Source of the DNA: Schoenoplectus triqueter
Taxonomy: Eukaryota > Streptophyta > Magnoliopsida > Poales > Cyperaceae
Direction: 5' to 3'
Length of the DNA: 39,041 bases
Assembly: GCA_964058805.1 (NCBI GenBank)
Contig: CAXKVV010001444.1
Span: 1-39,041 of the forward strand
In this document: positions 20,090 through 31,668 of the stretch, in pieces
How positions within the stretch are numbered: the stretch's first letter is position 1
How the letters are laid out: each line of letters begins with the position of its first letter
Made by a program: the position numbers and the translations under genes
The notes under the pieces: model-generated
Database searches by the model: none
Told to the model about the DNA's origin: nothing
What the model saw: the letters and a program-made list of their open reading frames with translations, nothing else

Positions 20090-21529
20090 TCACGATTGTG
20101 CAATGTGACACAAACCAAGTCGGCGGGTCCAGATTTGGTAGTTAGTCACCATTGCAAGGAATCGCACCGTCTGAGCGGTGTTTAGCACCATGAGTTTTCT
20201 TGCGACGACATGCTTCCTCAGCCTATCAGCTTCAAGAAACACCATACGCATGATCTCAGTCACCCTCATCTCTGCCTCCGCTCGCGCTTCTTCATTTAGG
20301 GTGCTCCCATGCACAGCTTCCGTAGCCACCCACTACAAGAAAATAGGTCTTTGATGGAGAAAAAAGTCGCCACTATACACAAAAATATCGTCACCTTTGA
20401 CTTTCGGTGGTGACTTTTAATCGCCACAAGGTTGTCTCTATAAATTCCGTCGCTAAAAATATAATATGACAACTTTAGTTGTCACAATTTTCGGTGACGA
20501 TATTTTATCGCCATTGTAAGGTTAAAATAAGATGACAACCTTTAGTGTCACTTTAAATATAAGCTACAGTGGCGATCTATATTTGATGACAACAATTGTC
20601 GTCACTAACTTTCTAAATATTGGAGGCTACAAAAGTCATCATTGTTAATTAAATTGTGGCAATTTATTTTCCGCCACCTTTGTTTTCATCAAAGGCGACA
20701 CCATCTATATAGCCACTATAATTATTATATGATGGCAAAAAATATTATCACCTTTTAAAATATTATGGAGGCGACTTGAATTTGTCACAAATTATGTAAT
20801 GAAAGGAGACAATATTAAATATAGTCACTATAAATATAATTTTAGAGGCAATGCATTGTATTGCCATCTTTAAATTAAAAATGATGACGATTTTTTATAA
20901 TTATCACTGTAAATTTTTATTAGTGATGGCGTTGTTACAATGTTGTCATTTAAAAAAATGGAATATGTGACGACTTTTGAATTCGTCATTGAAAAAAAAG
21001 GAATATGTGACGACGTTTGACGAGTCGCCACTAATTAAAAAGAATAGGTGGCAATATTTAATTTTAGCCATTATTTGATAATATTTAGAGTCAACATTGA
21101 TATTGCCATCAATATGTCGCCACCAGTTGATGCTTTTCTTGTAGTGACCAGCGCCATCATTGTCAACTCCACTTCTCTCATCATCACTTCCAGTTCCGTC
21201 TCTCTGTGCAATGTCTGCTGTCTCAGTTTCTCTATCTCCCTATTTTGATAATTATTAAGGTCAAGAGGCCTGAAGTGAAACAATATGTCAGGTTTCAGGC
21301 CCCCATGCCAGAAGAAGGATCGCTCGACTGGGGTGAGCCAGTAAGCTGACAACACGAGATAAATATCTTGGTCAGCAAGCTGAGACAAGCGATCATAGTA
21401 CTTGGCATAGTGCGATAATGCACGAGATATGAGAGAAATGTGGAGATCAGGCCGGTTTGGCGGTATAGATAAGAGATCATTTAGGAGGCATTCTTCTTCA
21501 ATGATCCACTGGGGGTAGAACGTCTCCAT
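20090..21529 (-). pseudogene. DOG1-domain gene (left copy), split by a CACTA insertion
   Basis: The minus-strand frame starts at ATG 21527-21529, runs to 21147, is interrupted by a transposon (20331-21146) and resumes at 20327, ending at TGA 20090-20092. Leaving out the insert and one ACC duplicate puts both parts in one frame of 206 codons without stops. The product has the DOG1 domain layout shared by DOG1-like proteins and TGA bZIP C-termini: FYPQWIIEEECLLNDL near the start, ALSHYAKYYDRL, the core TPVERSFFWHGGLKPDILF, and FLEADRLRKHVVARKL with TNYQIWTRRLG at the end. No bZIP is present. DOG1 itself controls seed dormancy through PP2C phosphatases; its N-terminal DSYLEW binding motif is not seen here. 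As it stands the transposon adds a stop about 25 codons past the junction. Rare somatic or germline excision could restore it. Confidence 0.88.
20331..21146. mobile_element. Nonautonomous CACTA element (816 bp) in the DOG1-like gene
   Basis: Perfect 13-bp terminal inverted repeats CACTACAAGAAAA are present at both ends (20331-20343; complement at 21134-21146), flanked by the 3-bp target duplication ACC (20328-20330 and 21147-21149), the size typical of CACTA elements. The interior is noncoding and full of short direct and inverted repeats of the GTGGCGAC/GTCGCCAC type, like subterminal transposase-binding repeats. Its ends and repeats differ from the 7.7-kb CACTA element at 27203-34922, so it is not simply a deletion derivative of it. 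Confidence 0.95.
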
Positions 21530-21888
21530 GGCATTTTTCTGATAGCATGCACTCTGCTTTTATTTCTTTTCCCACACATTTTCTTAACCACAATTTTATC
21601 ATAATTATATACAATTAAAGCTAGTAAATACTAATAAAGAAAAAATCGACCTATTAAGTAATTAAGCCTATATGATTAATAAATAATTTTCAATTTCACA
21701 TTTAATTGCTATATTTCTGTGTGACCCAAGAAATGGATCTAAATATACTTACGTGGATGTATATTCATCATACATGTCCCTAGCTTTCAGTACAATTATT
21801 GTTCAAATTAACCTCTATGCCTAATTCACCAACTTTATATATTGGGCCCGCATACAAACACATATACATATGAGAGGTGAACAGTTAT
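21530..21888 (-). other. 5' flank of the left DOG1-like gene
   Basis: This is the presumed promoter and leader region of the minus-strand DOG1-like gene. The ATG context (GCCATGG) is favourable. No TATA box or other site could be assigned with confidence. Confidence 0.5.
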
Positions 21889-22245
21889 ACAGTGGGTTAT
21901 TTTGACAACTTTCATAATGAACCTCTAAATAAATATAAAAAAAATCTTAAAAAAAAAGTTTATAAATATGTTCTTCTACTTATGGATTGATATTAATTCA
22001 AATTTTATAGAATTTTATTATCGTTTGATAGTCCATCAAAAACCGTTAAATTGGAACTGTTACAAATTACATGAAAATTTGATGGTCTTTGATATACTAT
22101 CAAACGATAATGAAATTGCATGAAATTTGAATGACCATCAATCCATAGATAGAATAACACATCTATATAATTTTTTCCATTTTTAATATTTTGTTTGTAT
22201 TTATTTAAGGGTCCATTTTCAAGATTGTCAAAATAACCCATTGTC
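21889..22245. mobile_element. Foldback MITE (357 bp) with about 165-bp arms
   Basis: The left end AGTGGGTTATTTTGACAAC and the right end (complement ATGGGTTATTTTGACAATC) begin inverted arms that stay similar almost to the centre, including TATGGATTGAT and ATTATCGTTTGATAG on each side. The loop is about 30-40 bases. A transcript would form a hairpin of about 150 base pairs. There is no coding capacity; a minus-strand frame across it is chance. The target duplication is unclear. Confidence 0.82.
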
Positions 22246-22598
22246 AACCGATCCCTTATATATATATATATATATATACATATATATATACATATATATA
22301 TACATATATATATACATATATATATATTGGGAAAAAAAAGAGGTTCAAGCCCCTAACTTTATTACTTGTAAAAGAAGATTACAAGGTTTCTGCAAAAAAA
22401 AAATGCTCTTAAGCAATGTGCGAAATAAAACTAAACTTTTTTTTGTTAAGAATGTTGATAATTTTTAAATATTATAAATATCCATAAAGAATCTCATCTG
22501 AGTTTCGAACATGCAACCCCCTATACAAAAAATATCATCTTTTGCTACTAAATCAAAAACTATTTCTCAAAATAAAACCAATCTAAATATCAGAAAAA
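22246..22598. repeat. (TA)n microsatellite and short noncoding spacer
   Basis: About 22255-22328 is (TA)n with regularly spaced CA interruptions. The rest to 22598 is AT-rich and featureless, ending at the presumed LTR boundary of the Copia element. Confidence 0.8.
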
Positions 22599-23147
22599 TG
22601 TTAGAATAAAAAAAAACAGAGTTGGAACTTAGCAAGTAGCGTTAGAAAAGAGAAACAACTTTATAAGTTCATCTAAATTGATGCCTTTCATTCTTGAAAT
22701 AACACGATCATTAGGTGCTCGTTCGATTTATTAGAATACAACACTCGAATAACACGATATTAGAACAAGTAAATTTTCAATGAACTCTCAAAATCATTTT
22801 TCTTAAATAAACTTCAACTGAAATTACAAGCACACACAATTATTTTCTCTTTCTTGTTTCACTTACATTCTCATAGCATACTACCTCTATTTATACTACT
22901 CGGTGCCTTTAATGCACCTCATACAAATCTAACACAAAATTCTAAATATTCCTTAACATATTACATGCCTTATCAATTTAGACATAATATCTCAATAATT
23001 TCTTCTTTTAATTGCATGACTTATCACTTTAGACAGACATTATTACACTTTCCTCTATCTCTGCTCTATTTCAAGATTTTGTTGATACCTTACAAATTTT
23101 GTTGATTCTTTTCAAATCTCGAGACTTGAAGATTACAATTTTCAACA
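22599..23147 (-). repeat. 3' LTR of the decayed Copia element
   Basis: The minus-strand start TGTTGAAAATTG at 23147 follows a purine-rich ATTAAATGAGGA, the likely polypurine tract. The far end is placed at TGTTAGAAT (22599) because it is the inverted counterpart of the start. There is no second LTR to confirm it, so the left boundary is tentative. Confidence 0.6.
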
Positions 23148-23161
23148 TCCTCATTTAATCT

Positions 23162-26100
23162 CAAGTCTCGAGTACTCATCATTTCAAGCTTCCTTCTGCA
23201 ATTCTCAAATAGATGCCTTGAAAGTGCCTTTGTGAAGATATCCGCTACTTGATCATTACTCGACACGTGAGTAACTCGAACTTTCTTTTCCTTGATGTGT
23301 TCTCAAATAGAGTGATAGCGCATGTCAATGTGCTTGCTCCTCGTGTGATGCACAGGGTTCTTCGCCAACTCGATTGGCGACTTATTATCCACTCGAATCT
23401 CGATTGTCTCCAGTTGTGGTAGCTTCAAGTCATACAACGAATTTCTTAGCCAAATCGCATGATTTAGCATAATGATGCAGCAATATATTCAGCTTCACAG
23501 ATCGATAGTGTGATAATTGTTTGCTTCTTCGAGAGTCACGTGAAGATTATATCTCTAGCATAGAATGTGAATCCCGAAGTGCTCTTTTTGTCATCTATAT
23601 CTCCACACCAATCATTGTCCGAGTAACCTGCAAGCTTAAAACTATTAATTTTTGAATAGTGTAGCCTGAGATCAACTGTGCCCCGCACATATCTCAAAAT
23701 TCTCTTTGTCGCCTTCCACTGAGAGGTCCTCGGACTCTCCATGTATCGACTTTCCACACCAACAACAAACATTATATCTGACCTTGTGTAAGTTAGATAT
23801 CTCAAACTTCCAATTAGAGTTCGGTATAGATTTGCATCCACCTCATCTCCTTCATCATATCTCGAAAGCTTTGTACTGAGCGCCATCGGTGTTGCTATTG
23901 GATTGCAATTATCCATTCCGAATCTTTTCAGAATCTCCTTCGCATAGATAAAAATGATTTTCTCGTGTTGTTTCACCTTGAGGCCCAAAAAATATTTTAT
24001 CAACCCGAGATCTGTCATCTCAAATTCATTTATCATGGCTCCTTTGATCTCTTCCACCATTCTCGAGCTATTTTCCATAAAAATCAGATCATCGACATAC
24101 AACACCACAATCAATGTTTCTCCTTTTCTCAACTTCACATAGATTACATACTCGTACAGGCATTGCTTGAAGTCATTTTTCTTGAAATATCCATAAATTC
24201 TCATATTATAGGCTCTTGGTGTCTGTTTGAGTCCATATAGCGCATTCTTCAGCTAGAGCACCTTTTGTTCCTTTCCACGACTTTATGTACCCGAGAGGTT
24301 GTTCGACATACACCTCTTCATCAAGTACTTCATTTAAGAATACCGACTTCACATCCATCTGATAGATCAGTTATTCAAACTGAGATGCTACCTTGATCAA
24401 CAACATGATTGTCTTCATTCGGGCCACTAGTGCAAACACCTCATCGTAGTCAATATCGACCTTTTGTCGATAAACCTTTATAACTAACCTCGGCTTGTAT
24501 CTTTCAATCTCACCTTGCGGATTCATCTTCTTCTTGAACACTCATTTTACTCTAATCACTTTTTATCCCTTAGGCAACACAATTAGTTCCCAAGTCTCAT
24601 TCTTCTCGATGGTATTGATCTCCTCATCCATCTTCATTCTCCATTTCTCATCTCAAGATACTTCTTCATATGTGATGTTCTCAGCGTCTGCCAACAAACA
24701 CATCAAATATAATTCTCCTCTTGTGTTGTAAATATCATTAAGTACCAGGGTTGTCTCGGTTCATCTTCTTCATCTTCACTTTCTTCCTCAGTTCCCGAGC
24801 TACTTAAAGTCGAGGCCTCATCATTTCAGGTTCTCTCTACAGTTTGTTCATCTCGAGTTGATCCTGATATCACAATGTTCGGGGTCGGGATCATGATTTT
24901 AGGTTGTTCTTCGACTACTTCTACCTTGAGTTCTTCTTGCTTCTTTCAGTGCCAACCACTTTGCTCATTTATGTAAATATCTCTGCTCGAAATCACCTTT
25001 TTTCGATTGGATTGAACAGTTTGTAGGCCTTTAACCTCTCATTATAGCCTATGAACATCAGCTTCTCACTCTTATTGTCTAGCTTGGTTCTCCTTTGATC
25101 TGGAACGTGTGCATAGCTCACACTCCTGAAAACTCTCAGATGCGTCATATTCGGCTTGTGTCCAGTCCAGTACTCCTACGATGTCTTATTCTTGAGTAAC
25201 TCGTGAGGACATCAGTTTTGCACATACATCGTGCATTGTACAGCTTCTGCCCAGAACTCCTTTGGCATGTTATTCATCTTCATCATCGAACGAACCATAT
25301 CGAGAATGGTCTTGTTCTTTCTCTCGGCCACCTCATTCTGCTGCGGAGTGTAAAGAGTCGTGTAGAACTTTTAGATTCTATGCTCCTTATAAAAATTCTT
25401 GAAGTTATTTGAGAGGTACTCGCCACCTCTATCCGATCTCAGAAACTTGATATATGTCCCTATGTTCTTTTCCACCATGACCTTGAACCTTTTGAAAGTC
25501 TCAAAGGCCTCTGATTTCTCCTTCAGAAAATAGACCCAGCACTTTCCCGAATAATCATCAATAAAAATGATGAAATACCTTTGTCCTCCAAATGATGCAG
25601 GTGTAATTGGCCCACAGATGTCAGTGTAGATTAGCTCGAGGGGCCTTCCCAAATGAATCCCTCGCATATTTCCCGATAACATATCCTTCACAGAACTGGT
25701 TCTCGAACTCGAGGCTCGATTGCCCAATCACTGACTGCTTTCTTACCGCTTTCTTTAGTCCTACGTACCCAAGATGATCAAACCTGAGGTGCCATAACTC
25801 ATTCTTGTTTTCCAAACTTTCTTTCAAGCATCTCTTTTGAACGGAGTTGAGATCCAGCTTGAACATTCTATTTGTCGTCATTTTGACACTTGCAACCATT
25901 TTGCTGGTCTTGTCCCCCAGATTCAGAGATCTTTCATTTAAGAATATTTTGTATCCTTTCTCCATTAATTGACCAATACTTAGAATATTGCTCTTCATCT
26001 CAGGAATAAAATACACATCTTCTATCATTCCGATACCTTGATTCTTCTGAATAAATTTTATCTTGCCTTTATCTTTCACCTCGACCTTCGAAGCATCACC

Positions 26101-26340
26101 AAATATGACTGTCTCGGCAATCTCCTCCATCTCAATGAATAGGTTCTTGTGTCCCGACATGTTATTGCTTGGCCCTGTGTCGAGATACCACACTTTCTCA
26201 CTTCCTAAATTTGGTTCTTTGTGCGCCATCATTAGCACATCATCAACCTTCTCCTCGGTGTAGTTGGTTTTGCCCTCCACCTTCTTCTTGGCCCAGCAAT
26301 CTCGAGCATAGTGTCCATGCTTTCCGCAGTTATAGCACTC
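23162..26340 (-). pseudogene. Copia gag-pol remnant (zinc knuckle, protease, integrase, RT, RNase H)
   Basis: Reading down the minus strand: a gag zinc knuckle CYNCGKHGHYARDC near 26295-26340; an aspartic protease WYLDTGPSNNMSG near 26150-26190; a GAG-pre-integrase HHCC region (LWHLRFDHLGY) in which the first of the paired cysteines is kept but the next reads Tyr (CEGYVIGK); the integrase core with YTDICGP and FLRSDRGGEY at 25371-25650; reverse transcriptase with the catalytic YVDDLIF at about 24075-24100; and RNase H (SDNDWCGDIDDKKSTSGF, CEAEYIAAS) to about 23170. Several stops and frameshifts break it. There is a frame change near 25700. A TGA sits where Copia RNase H normally has Trp (FT-stop-LSKK, about 23535-23540). 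It is not functional. Confidence 0.88.
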
Positions 26341-26590
26341 TACATTAGATTTGTTGCCACGACCACCTCGTCCTTGACTAGATCCTCCTCTCCTGAAATA
26401 TCATTTCTCCAAGTTCTGAGTTTGTTTCATTCTCGAGTTTGCCTCGAACTTGTTATATGTCAAGAATTGATGATCGAACTTGTTATCCATCAATAAAATT
26501 ACACAAAAGTTAAATGTCAAGCCCGTTTTCTCCACCTCCTTAGTCTTCTGACATATCCATTTAGTATCCTGAACACATAAGATATTCACG

Positions 26591-26844
26591 TGTCTTTTAA
26601 TCGTAGTATCAACTAACTCTCTTAGCTTACCTATTGAGGACCCTACATTCTAACTACCTAAACGAATCCTACTTTCTTTGCCCGACTAGTTTCTTTGCCT
26701 CTCGCACTCATCGAGTCAAGTGCGAAGACCCTTATTCATTTGACACTATATCTGGACACCGATGCAACGCACCACTAAGGTGATGACGATCTGGTCCTTG
26801 CTCACTTGTCACCATATCCGGATTCCAATATGGAGCGCCAGCCT
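26591..26844. other. Unidentified repeat-derived junction sequence
   Basis: This stretch separates the truncated Copia element from the homology start of the right DOG1-like copy. It contains a loose internal duplication (TTTGACACTATATCTGGACACC near 26738, and TTGTCACCATATCCGGATTCC near 26804). It resembles neither neighbour and probably marks the breakpoint at which the right DOG1-like copy lost its 5' part. No gene was seen. Confidence 0.5.
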
Positions 26845-27202
26845 GAAACTTAACATTTTATTTCGTTTCACACCACCAGACATTAATGAGGATCAGAGAA
26901 GGGAGATAGATATGCCGAAACAGCAGACAGTGCAGAAAAGAGAATTGGAAACAGTTATGTGAGAATTGGAAGTAATAATGACGGCATTAGTAACTATGAG
27001 AGGTTTCCATGGAGATATAAGAAATGAGAAGCGAGAGCTGAGGCAGAAACAAGGGTGATTGATATTACGCATACTGTGTTTCATGAGGCCGATAGGCTGA
27101 GAAAGCATGTTGTGTCGAGGAAACTCAAGATCTTAAACACCAGAGAAGCAGTGCAAATCTTAGCCTTCATGACAAACCACCAAATCTTGACCCGAAAATT
27201 TG

Positions 27203-27495
27203 CACTACGCCAGAAAACCCCTTTTGCAGCAGTCCATTTACAGCAGTTTTTTATTAAAAACCGCTGTAAATGGGTTTACAGCGGTTGTTAAAAGAAAACC
27301 GCTGCTAAGTTTACAGCGGTTTTTAGCTAACAACCGCTGTAAAATCATTTACAGTGGTTGTTAGCTAAAAACCGCTGTAAACTTAGCAACGATTTTTAGC
27401 TAACAACCGCTGTAAAATCATTTAGCAGCGGTTTTCTTTTAACAACCGCTGTAAATCCATTTACAGCGGTTTTTAACTGAAAAACACTGTAAAGT
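27203..27495. repeat. Left terminal inverted repeat and subterminal repeat array
   Basis: After the terminal repeat come about twelve copies of TTTACAGCGGTT in both orientations, often paired as short hairpins (ACAGCGGTT followed by AACCGCTGT). In En/Spm elements such arrays bind the TNPA-type protein that brings the ends together. That role is inferred here. Confidence 0.9.
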
Positions 27496-27499
27496 TCCT

Positions 27500-28346
27500 A
27501 ATAAGTAATGCTGCCCTAATTACAGACTCTCTCTCTCCCCTAACCAGCAGCCGCCACCATTAAGTGAGCTCCGAATTTGAGCATTTTTTTTAGCTCGAAA
27601 GAACACAAAATTCCACCAAATTTGATCAAATTTTCTATTCTCTTCTCTTGTTGTCTCAACAATAAACTTCTCCTCTATCTTCTCTCAAACGAAGTGAGAA
27701 ATGGAAGCGGATCGGAGCGGGTAATTGGAGAGGGTCCAGAGTGGGCAACGGCAAGTAGGACCTCAGCAGCAGCAAACGATATCGGGCAGTGGCGCGCAGC
27801 GGGCTGCGCGAGTGTTAAGGTTAATTTCTGAAATCTGTAATTGATCATTTGCTTAAATAAATTTTTGATTTGATTATGCATTAATTTTATTAATTTTAGA
27901 GCATGTAATTGATGCATTATAATTTAGTAGTATTATCATGTATGACCAATTCACCGGAACTTGAGCTAATTTAGGTCGGTACCCATTCGAGATTAACCCA
28001 ATAGGGATTAATCTCGAATAGTCCCCGTTTGGGACTACTCTTTGAATACTTTGTCTCATTTAGGTTTAGTGAGCGTACACTCGTTGATCTGGTGTATGAG
28101 AAAGATTCAGTTCAGCGATTTCCCTCTTGTTCTCACGAGTACGTATGCACATGCAATTGTGCGTTGACGTACGCGGGGAGCTTAGGGGAAATGCTGCCGA
28201 ATTTTTCTCAAACACCAGATGGACGAGTGTATGCTCGCTAATGAGATAAGTTATTCAAAGAGTAGGTTATGATGGTTGGTCAGTCCGAAACCAAATGCGG
28301 ACCTTATACTAGATATATGACATGTACGCATTTTTAACCTTTTCAG
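27500..28346 (+). promoter_or_regulatory. CACTA 5' leader with a probable intron
   Basis: A CT-rich stretch at about 27523-27540 and a GC-richer block to about 27825 look like a transcription start and noncoding first exon. A plausible donor (AAGGTTAATT near 27820) and the acceptor TTTTAACCTTTTCAG ending at 28346 would splice directly onto the transposase ATG. The intron contains a long inverted repeat (28034-28266). Confidence 0.5.
28034..28266. repeat. Long imperfect hairpin inside the CACTA 5' leader
   Basis: The arm starting TACTCTTTGAATACTTTGTC (about 28036) is mirrored by one ending TTATTCAAAGAGTA (about 28264). Pairing continues inward through CACTCGTTGATCTGGTGT and GAGAAA..ATTC for about 100 bases per arm with mismatches. 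It lies upstream of the transposase ATG, in a likely intron. A transcript would form an extended hairpin of the kind processed into small RNAs. Confidence 0.7.
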
Positions 28347-31300
28347 ATGGATTCAAGAAGTTGGATGTATGGCAGACGAGACACAGATGAATATATGATC
28401 AGACTTAATGAATTTTTAGAGTGTGCTAGAAAAAAATCAAAGTGTGACCGGTGAGCGACATCTTCCTTGTCCTTGCCGAAAGTGCCAGAATGTTCTGAGA
28501 CAACCCACTATCAAAGTTTTGAAAGATCATTTAATTTCTAATGGATTTCAATCGGTGTACACCCGATGGGTAAGGCACAGAGAGCCCAAAGAATATGTAG
28601 AGAATGTAGATTCGGGTATTGATGTACAGGAAGAATTGGGGGCTGAAAATAATATAGATTCAGGTATTGATGTACGGAAAGAATTGAGATGTAAAAATAT
28701 TGAGATTGATGTACAAAATTTAGATGATGATCAGTACTGTATTAATGATAATTTGGATGAAATGATGCATGATGTTGAACCTGAATTTGCTGATATTCCC
28801 GAAATATTTGAAAATTTAGTTAAAGAAATGAGCATACCGTTATATCCCGGTACGAAACTTACAAAAACTATCACTATTTTTAAATTGTATAACTTGAAAG
28901 CAAAGAATGGATGGAGTGATAAGAGTTTTACATTGTTACTCGAGCTTTTGAAAGATATCCTTCCTGAAAATAATGAGATACCTGATTCGACGTACAAGGG
29001 GAAAAAAATATTGTGTCCTTTGATGATGGAAGCAGAGAGAATTCCCATTTGTCCAAATGATTGTATGTTATTTCGAGGAGTGCACAAAGATTTGAAGAAA
29101 TGCTTGAAATGTAACGCTTCAAGGTATAAACAGAAAAGCGATGAGATTGAAAGTACGAAAGGCGCTAATGCAAAAGTTATTTGGTATTTACCGATACTTC
29201 CGAGGTTGTAACGTCTCTTTTCGAATCCAAAAGACGCAAAATTATTATTGTGGCATGTAGAATGCAGAAAAGAAGATGGAATGCTTAGACACCCCGCTGA
29301 TTTTCCCGAATGGACGAGCATTGACATAAAGCACGGTAATTTTGCCAGCGATCCGAGAAATCTGAGAATAGGATTATGTACCGACGAAATGAATCCGTAC
29401 GGAAACATGAGTAGCTGTCACAGTACCTGGCCGGTGTTGCTATGTATTTATAACCTCCCTCCTTGGTTGTGCATGAAGAGGAGGTACATAATGATGTCGT
29501 TGATGATTTCAGGTCCTAAACAGCCGGGTAACGATATAGATGTGTTTTTGGCTCCTTTGATCGAAGAACTTAAAAGTTTGTGGGAGAAAGGAGCGAGAGT
29601 ATGGGATGCATATCGGAAAGAGTTCTTCACCCTCTTTGTCATGATTTTATGCACAATTAATGATTTTTCTGCATATGGTAACTTATCGGGTTTTAAGACA
29701 AAAGGTGCTAGAGCATGTCCTATATGTCAAGAAGACACGTGCTCCATTTGGTTGAAAAAAAAACAAAAAAAAACTGTGTATCTAGGGCATCGCAAGTTCC
29801 TGTCCAGGTTGCCAAAGCGACGTCCACATCCGTATCGAAAAATGACAAAATAATTTAATGGAAAAATCAAAAATGATAGAGCGCCTGTGTCATTGACTAG
29901 AGTGCAAATGTTTGAAAAATTGAAGGATAAAAAGGTCGAATTCGGTAAAAGAAAACAAAAGAAAAGTAAAGAAGAAAAATAAAAATAGAAGGAAGAAATC
30001 TAGAAAAAGAGATCTATTTTTTGGGATCTTGATTACTGACGTGATTTAGACGTCATACATTGTTTGGATGGGATGCACATCATTAATAATATATTTGAGA
30101 ATTTGTATGGTACACTGTTGAACATACCGGGAAAAACAAAAGACGGTATCAAAGTAAGACAAGATATGGTAGAAATGGGTATGCGGCCAGAGCTATCCCC
30201 TGTAGAAGAGGATGGTAAACGGACATTTCTACCGGTGGCATGCTATATGCTATCACGGAAAGAGAAACTCAGTTTATTGGGGTGTCTCCAATCCATTAAG
30301 GTTCCAACCGAGTATTCATCCAACATATCCTCAAAGGTGTCGATCAGAGAAATGAGATTGATTGGATTGAAATCACATGATTGTCATGTTTTGTTGACTC
30401 AGTTGCTACCAGTGGCAATTCGAGGAATTCTTCCCCAGGATGTTAGGCGCTCAATCGTCAAACTTTGTTTCTTCTTCAATAAGATATGCTCGAAAGTGAT
30501 AAACCCAAATGAATTAGATGCGCTTCAAAGGGATGTTGTGGCGACCCTATGCGAGTTTGAGATACTTTTTCCTTCATCATTTTTTGATATTATGGTTCAT
30601 TTAACCGTTCATTTGGTTAGGGAGATAAAACTATGCGGTCCGATGTTTTTACACTGGATGTATCCTTTTGAGAGAGCAATGGGTCAACTAAAGGGAATGG
30701 TCCATAGCAGATCTAAGCCTGAGGGTAGTATTGTCGAAGGGAAAATAACTGAAGAGGTAATCGAGTTCTACACTGATTATCTCAAAGGGGTTGAATCCAT
30801 TGGCGTCCCTGAGTCTCGTCACGAAGGTAGACTAACAGGTGTTGGCACAATTGGAAAAGATTCATTTTCGTCCGGTCAACAACGACGAGAACAAGCACAT
30901 CTCAAAATATTACAGCAACTCGCTGAGGTTGGTCCTTACGTGGATATACACAAGGCCGAGTTACAAGAACAAAATCCCTTGAAGACAGAGAAATGGGTGG
31001 TCGAGGAGCACAATAGAACATTTGTAAATTGGTTCGCTAAAAAGGTCCGATCTCAGGCACCAGAAACCATTTCAAAAACCATTCATCGTTTAGCCAAAGG
31101 TCCCGAGGCTAGGGTTCAAACTTATCAAGGGTTTGACATGAATGGATTTATTTGGTACACCAAAAAGCAAGATGGTAAAAGCACTGTGCAAAACAGTGGA
31201 GTGACACTGGTTGCTTTATCAGGCGATGCTAATAGCTCAGATTCGTATTATGGTTGGATTGAAGAGATATGGGAACTTGACTATTATTATTTCAAAGTAC

Positions 31301-31668
31301 CCATATTTCTCTGTAAGTGGATTGAGAACCGACGTGGAGTAAAAAACGATGAAGACGGATTTATAACTGTGGATTTTAATCGTTTGGCTTATGAAGACGA
31401 TCCTTTCATTCTGGCACAACATGCGCAACAGGTGTTTTATGTTACGGATCCAGCAAATAAAAACCTCCACGTCGTTCTTCCTGGTAAACGACACATTGTT
31501 GGGGTAGAAAATATTATGGACAAAGAAGACTATTTCGATGATGTGCCTCTATTTTCAACCGGAATCAACATCGAACCAGTCCAGAAATCTATAGAAAGAA
31601 TATACTTGCGGTCAGACCATCAAGAAGGATCGTACGTCAAAAAACAAAAAACAAAAAAAAAGAATTAA
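28347..31668 (+). pseudogene. TNP2-type CACTA transposase gene, broken by stops and one frameshift
   Basis: The ATG at 28347 directly follows a splice acceptor. The N-terminal transposase-associated domain (SWMYGRRDTDEYM, then CPCRKCQNVL) is split by a frameshift in the A7 run near 28430. From 28423 one frame continues to 31668 through the Transposase_21 core (CPNDCMLFRG, GMLRHPADFPEW, STWPVLLCIYNLPPWLCMK, ISGPKQPGNDIDVFLAPL) and the DUF4218 and DUF4216 regions (GPMFLHWMYPFERAMG; DPANKNLHVVLPGKRH). In-frame stops lie at 29209, 29851, 29980, 29986, 30001 and 30037. Two of these (30001 TAG, 30037 TGA) sit where family members have Trp, that is TGG with a G-to-A change. The usual HCIDVMHIEKN motif reads HCLDGMHIINN. 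In an active copy this protein cuts and joins the element ends. Confidence 0.9.

Larger units (their letters stand above)
22599..26590 (-). mobile_element. Decayed, 5'-truncated Ty1/Copia retrotransposon
   Basis: On the minus strand the order is gag knuckle, protease, integrase, reverse transcriptase, RNase H, then an LTR, which is the Copia order. Only the downstream LTR (about 22599-23147) is present. Nothing matching it occurs upstream of gag, where unrelated repeat sequence begins near 26600. The element is therefore truncated at its 5' end, including most of gag. It sits near the centre of the inverted gene duplication. It is a different family from the gag-only element at 880-6118. Confidence 0.85.

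Noticed and set aside
22005..22468. Frames across the foldback element and (TA)n tract
   Set aside because: They read through an inverted repeat and a microsatellite (an IYIYIY run), so they are not genes.
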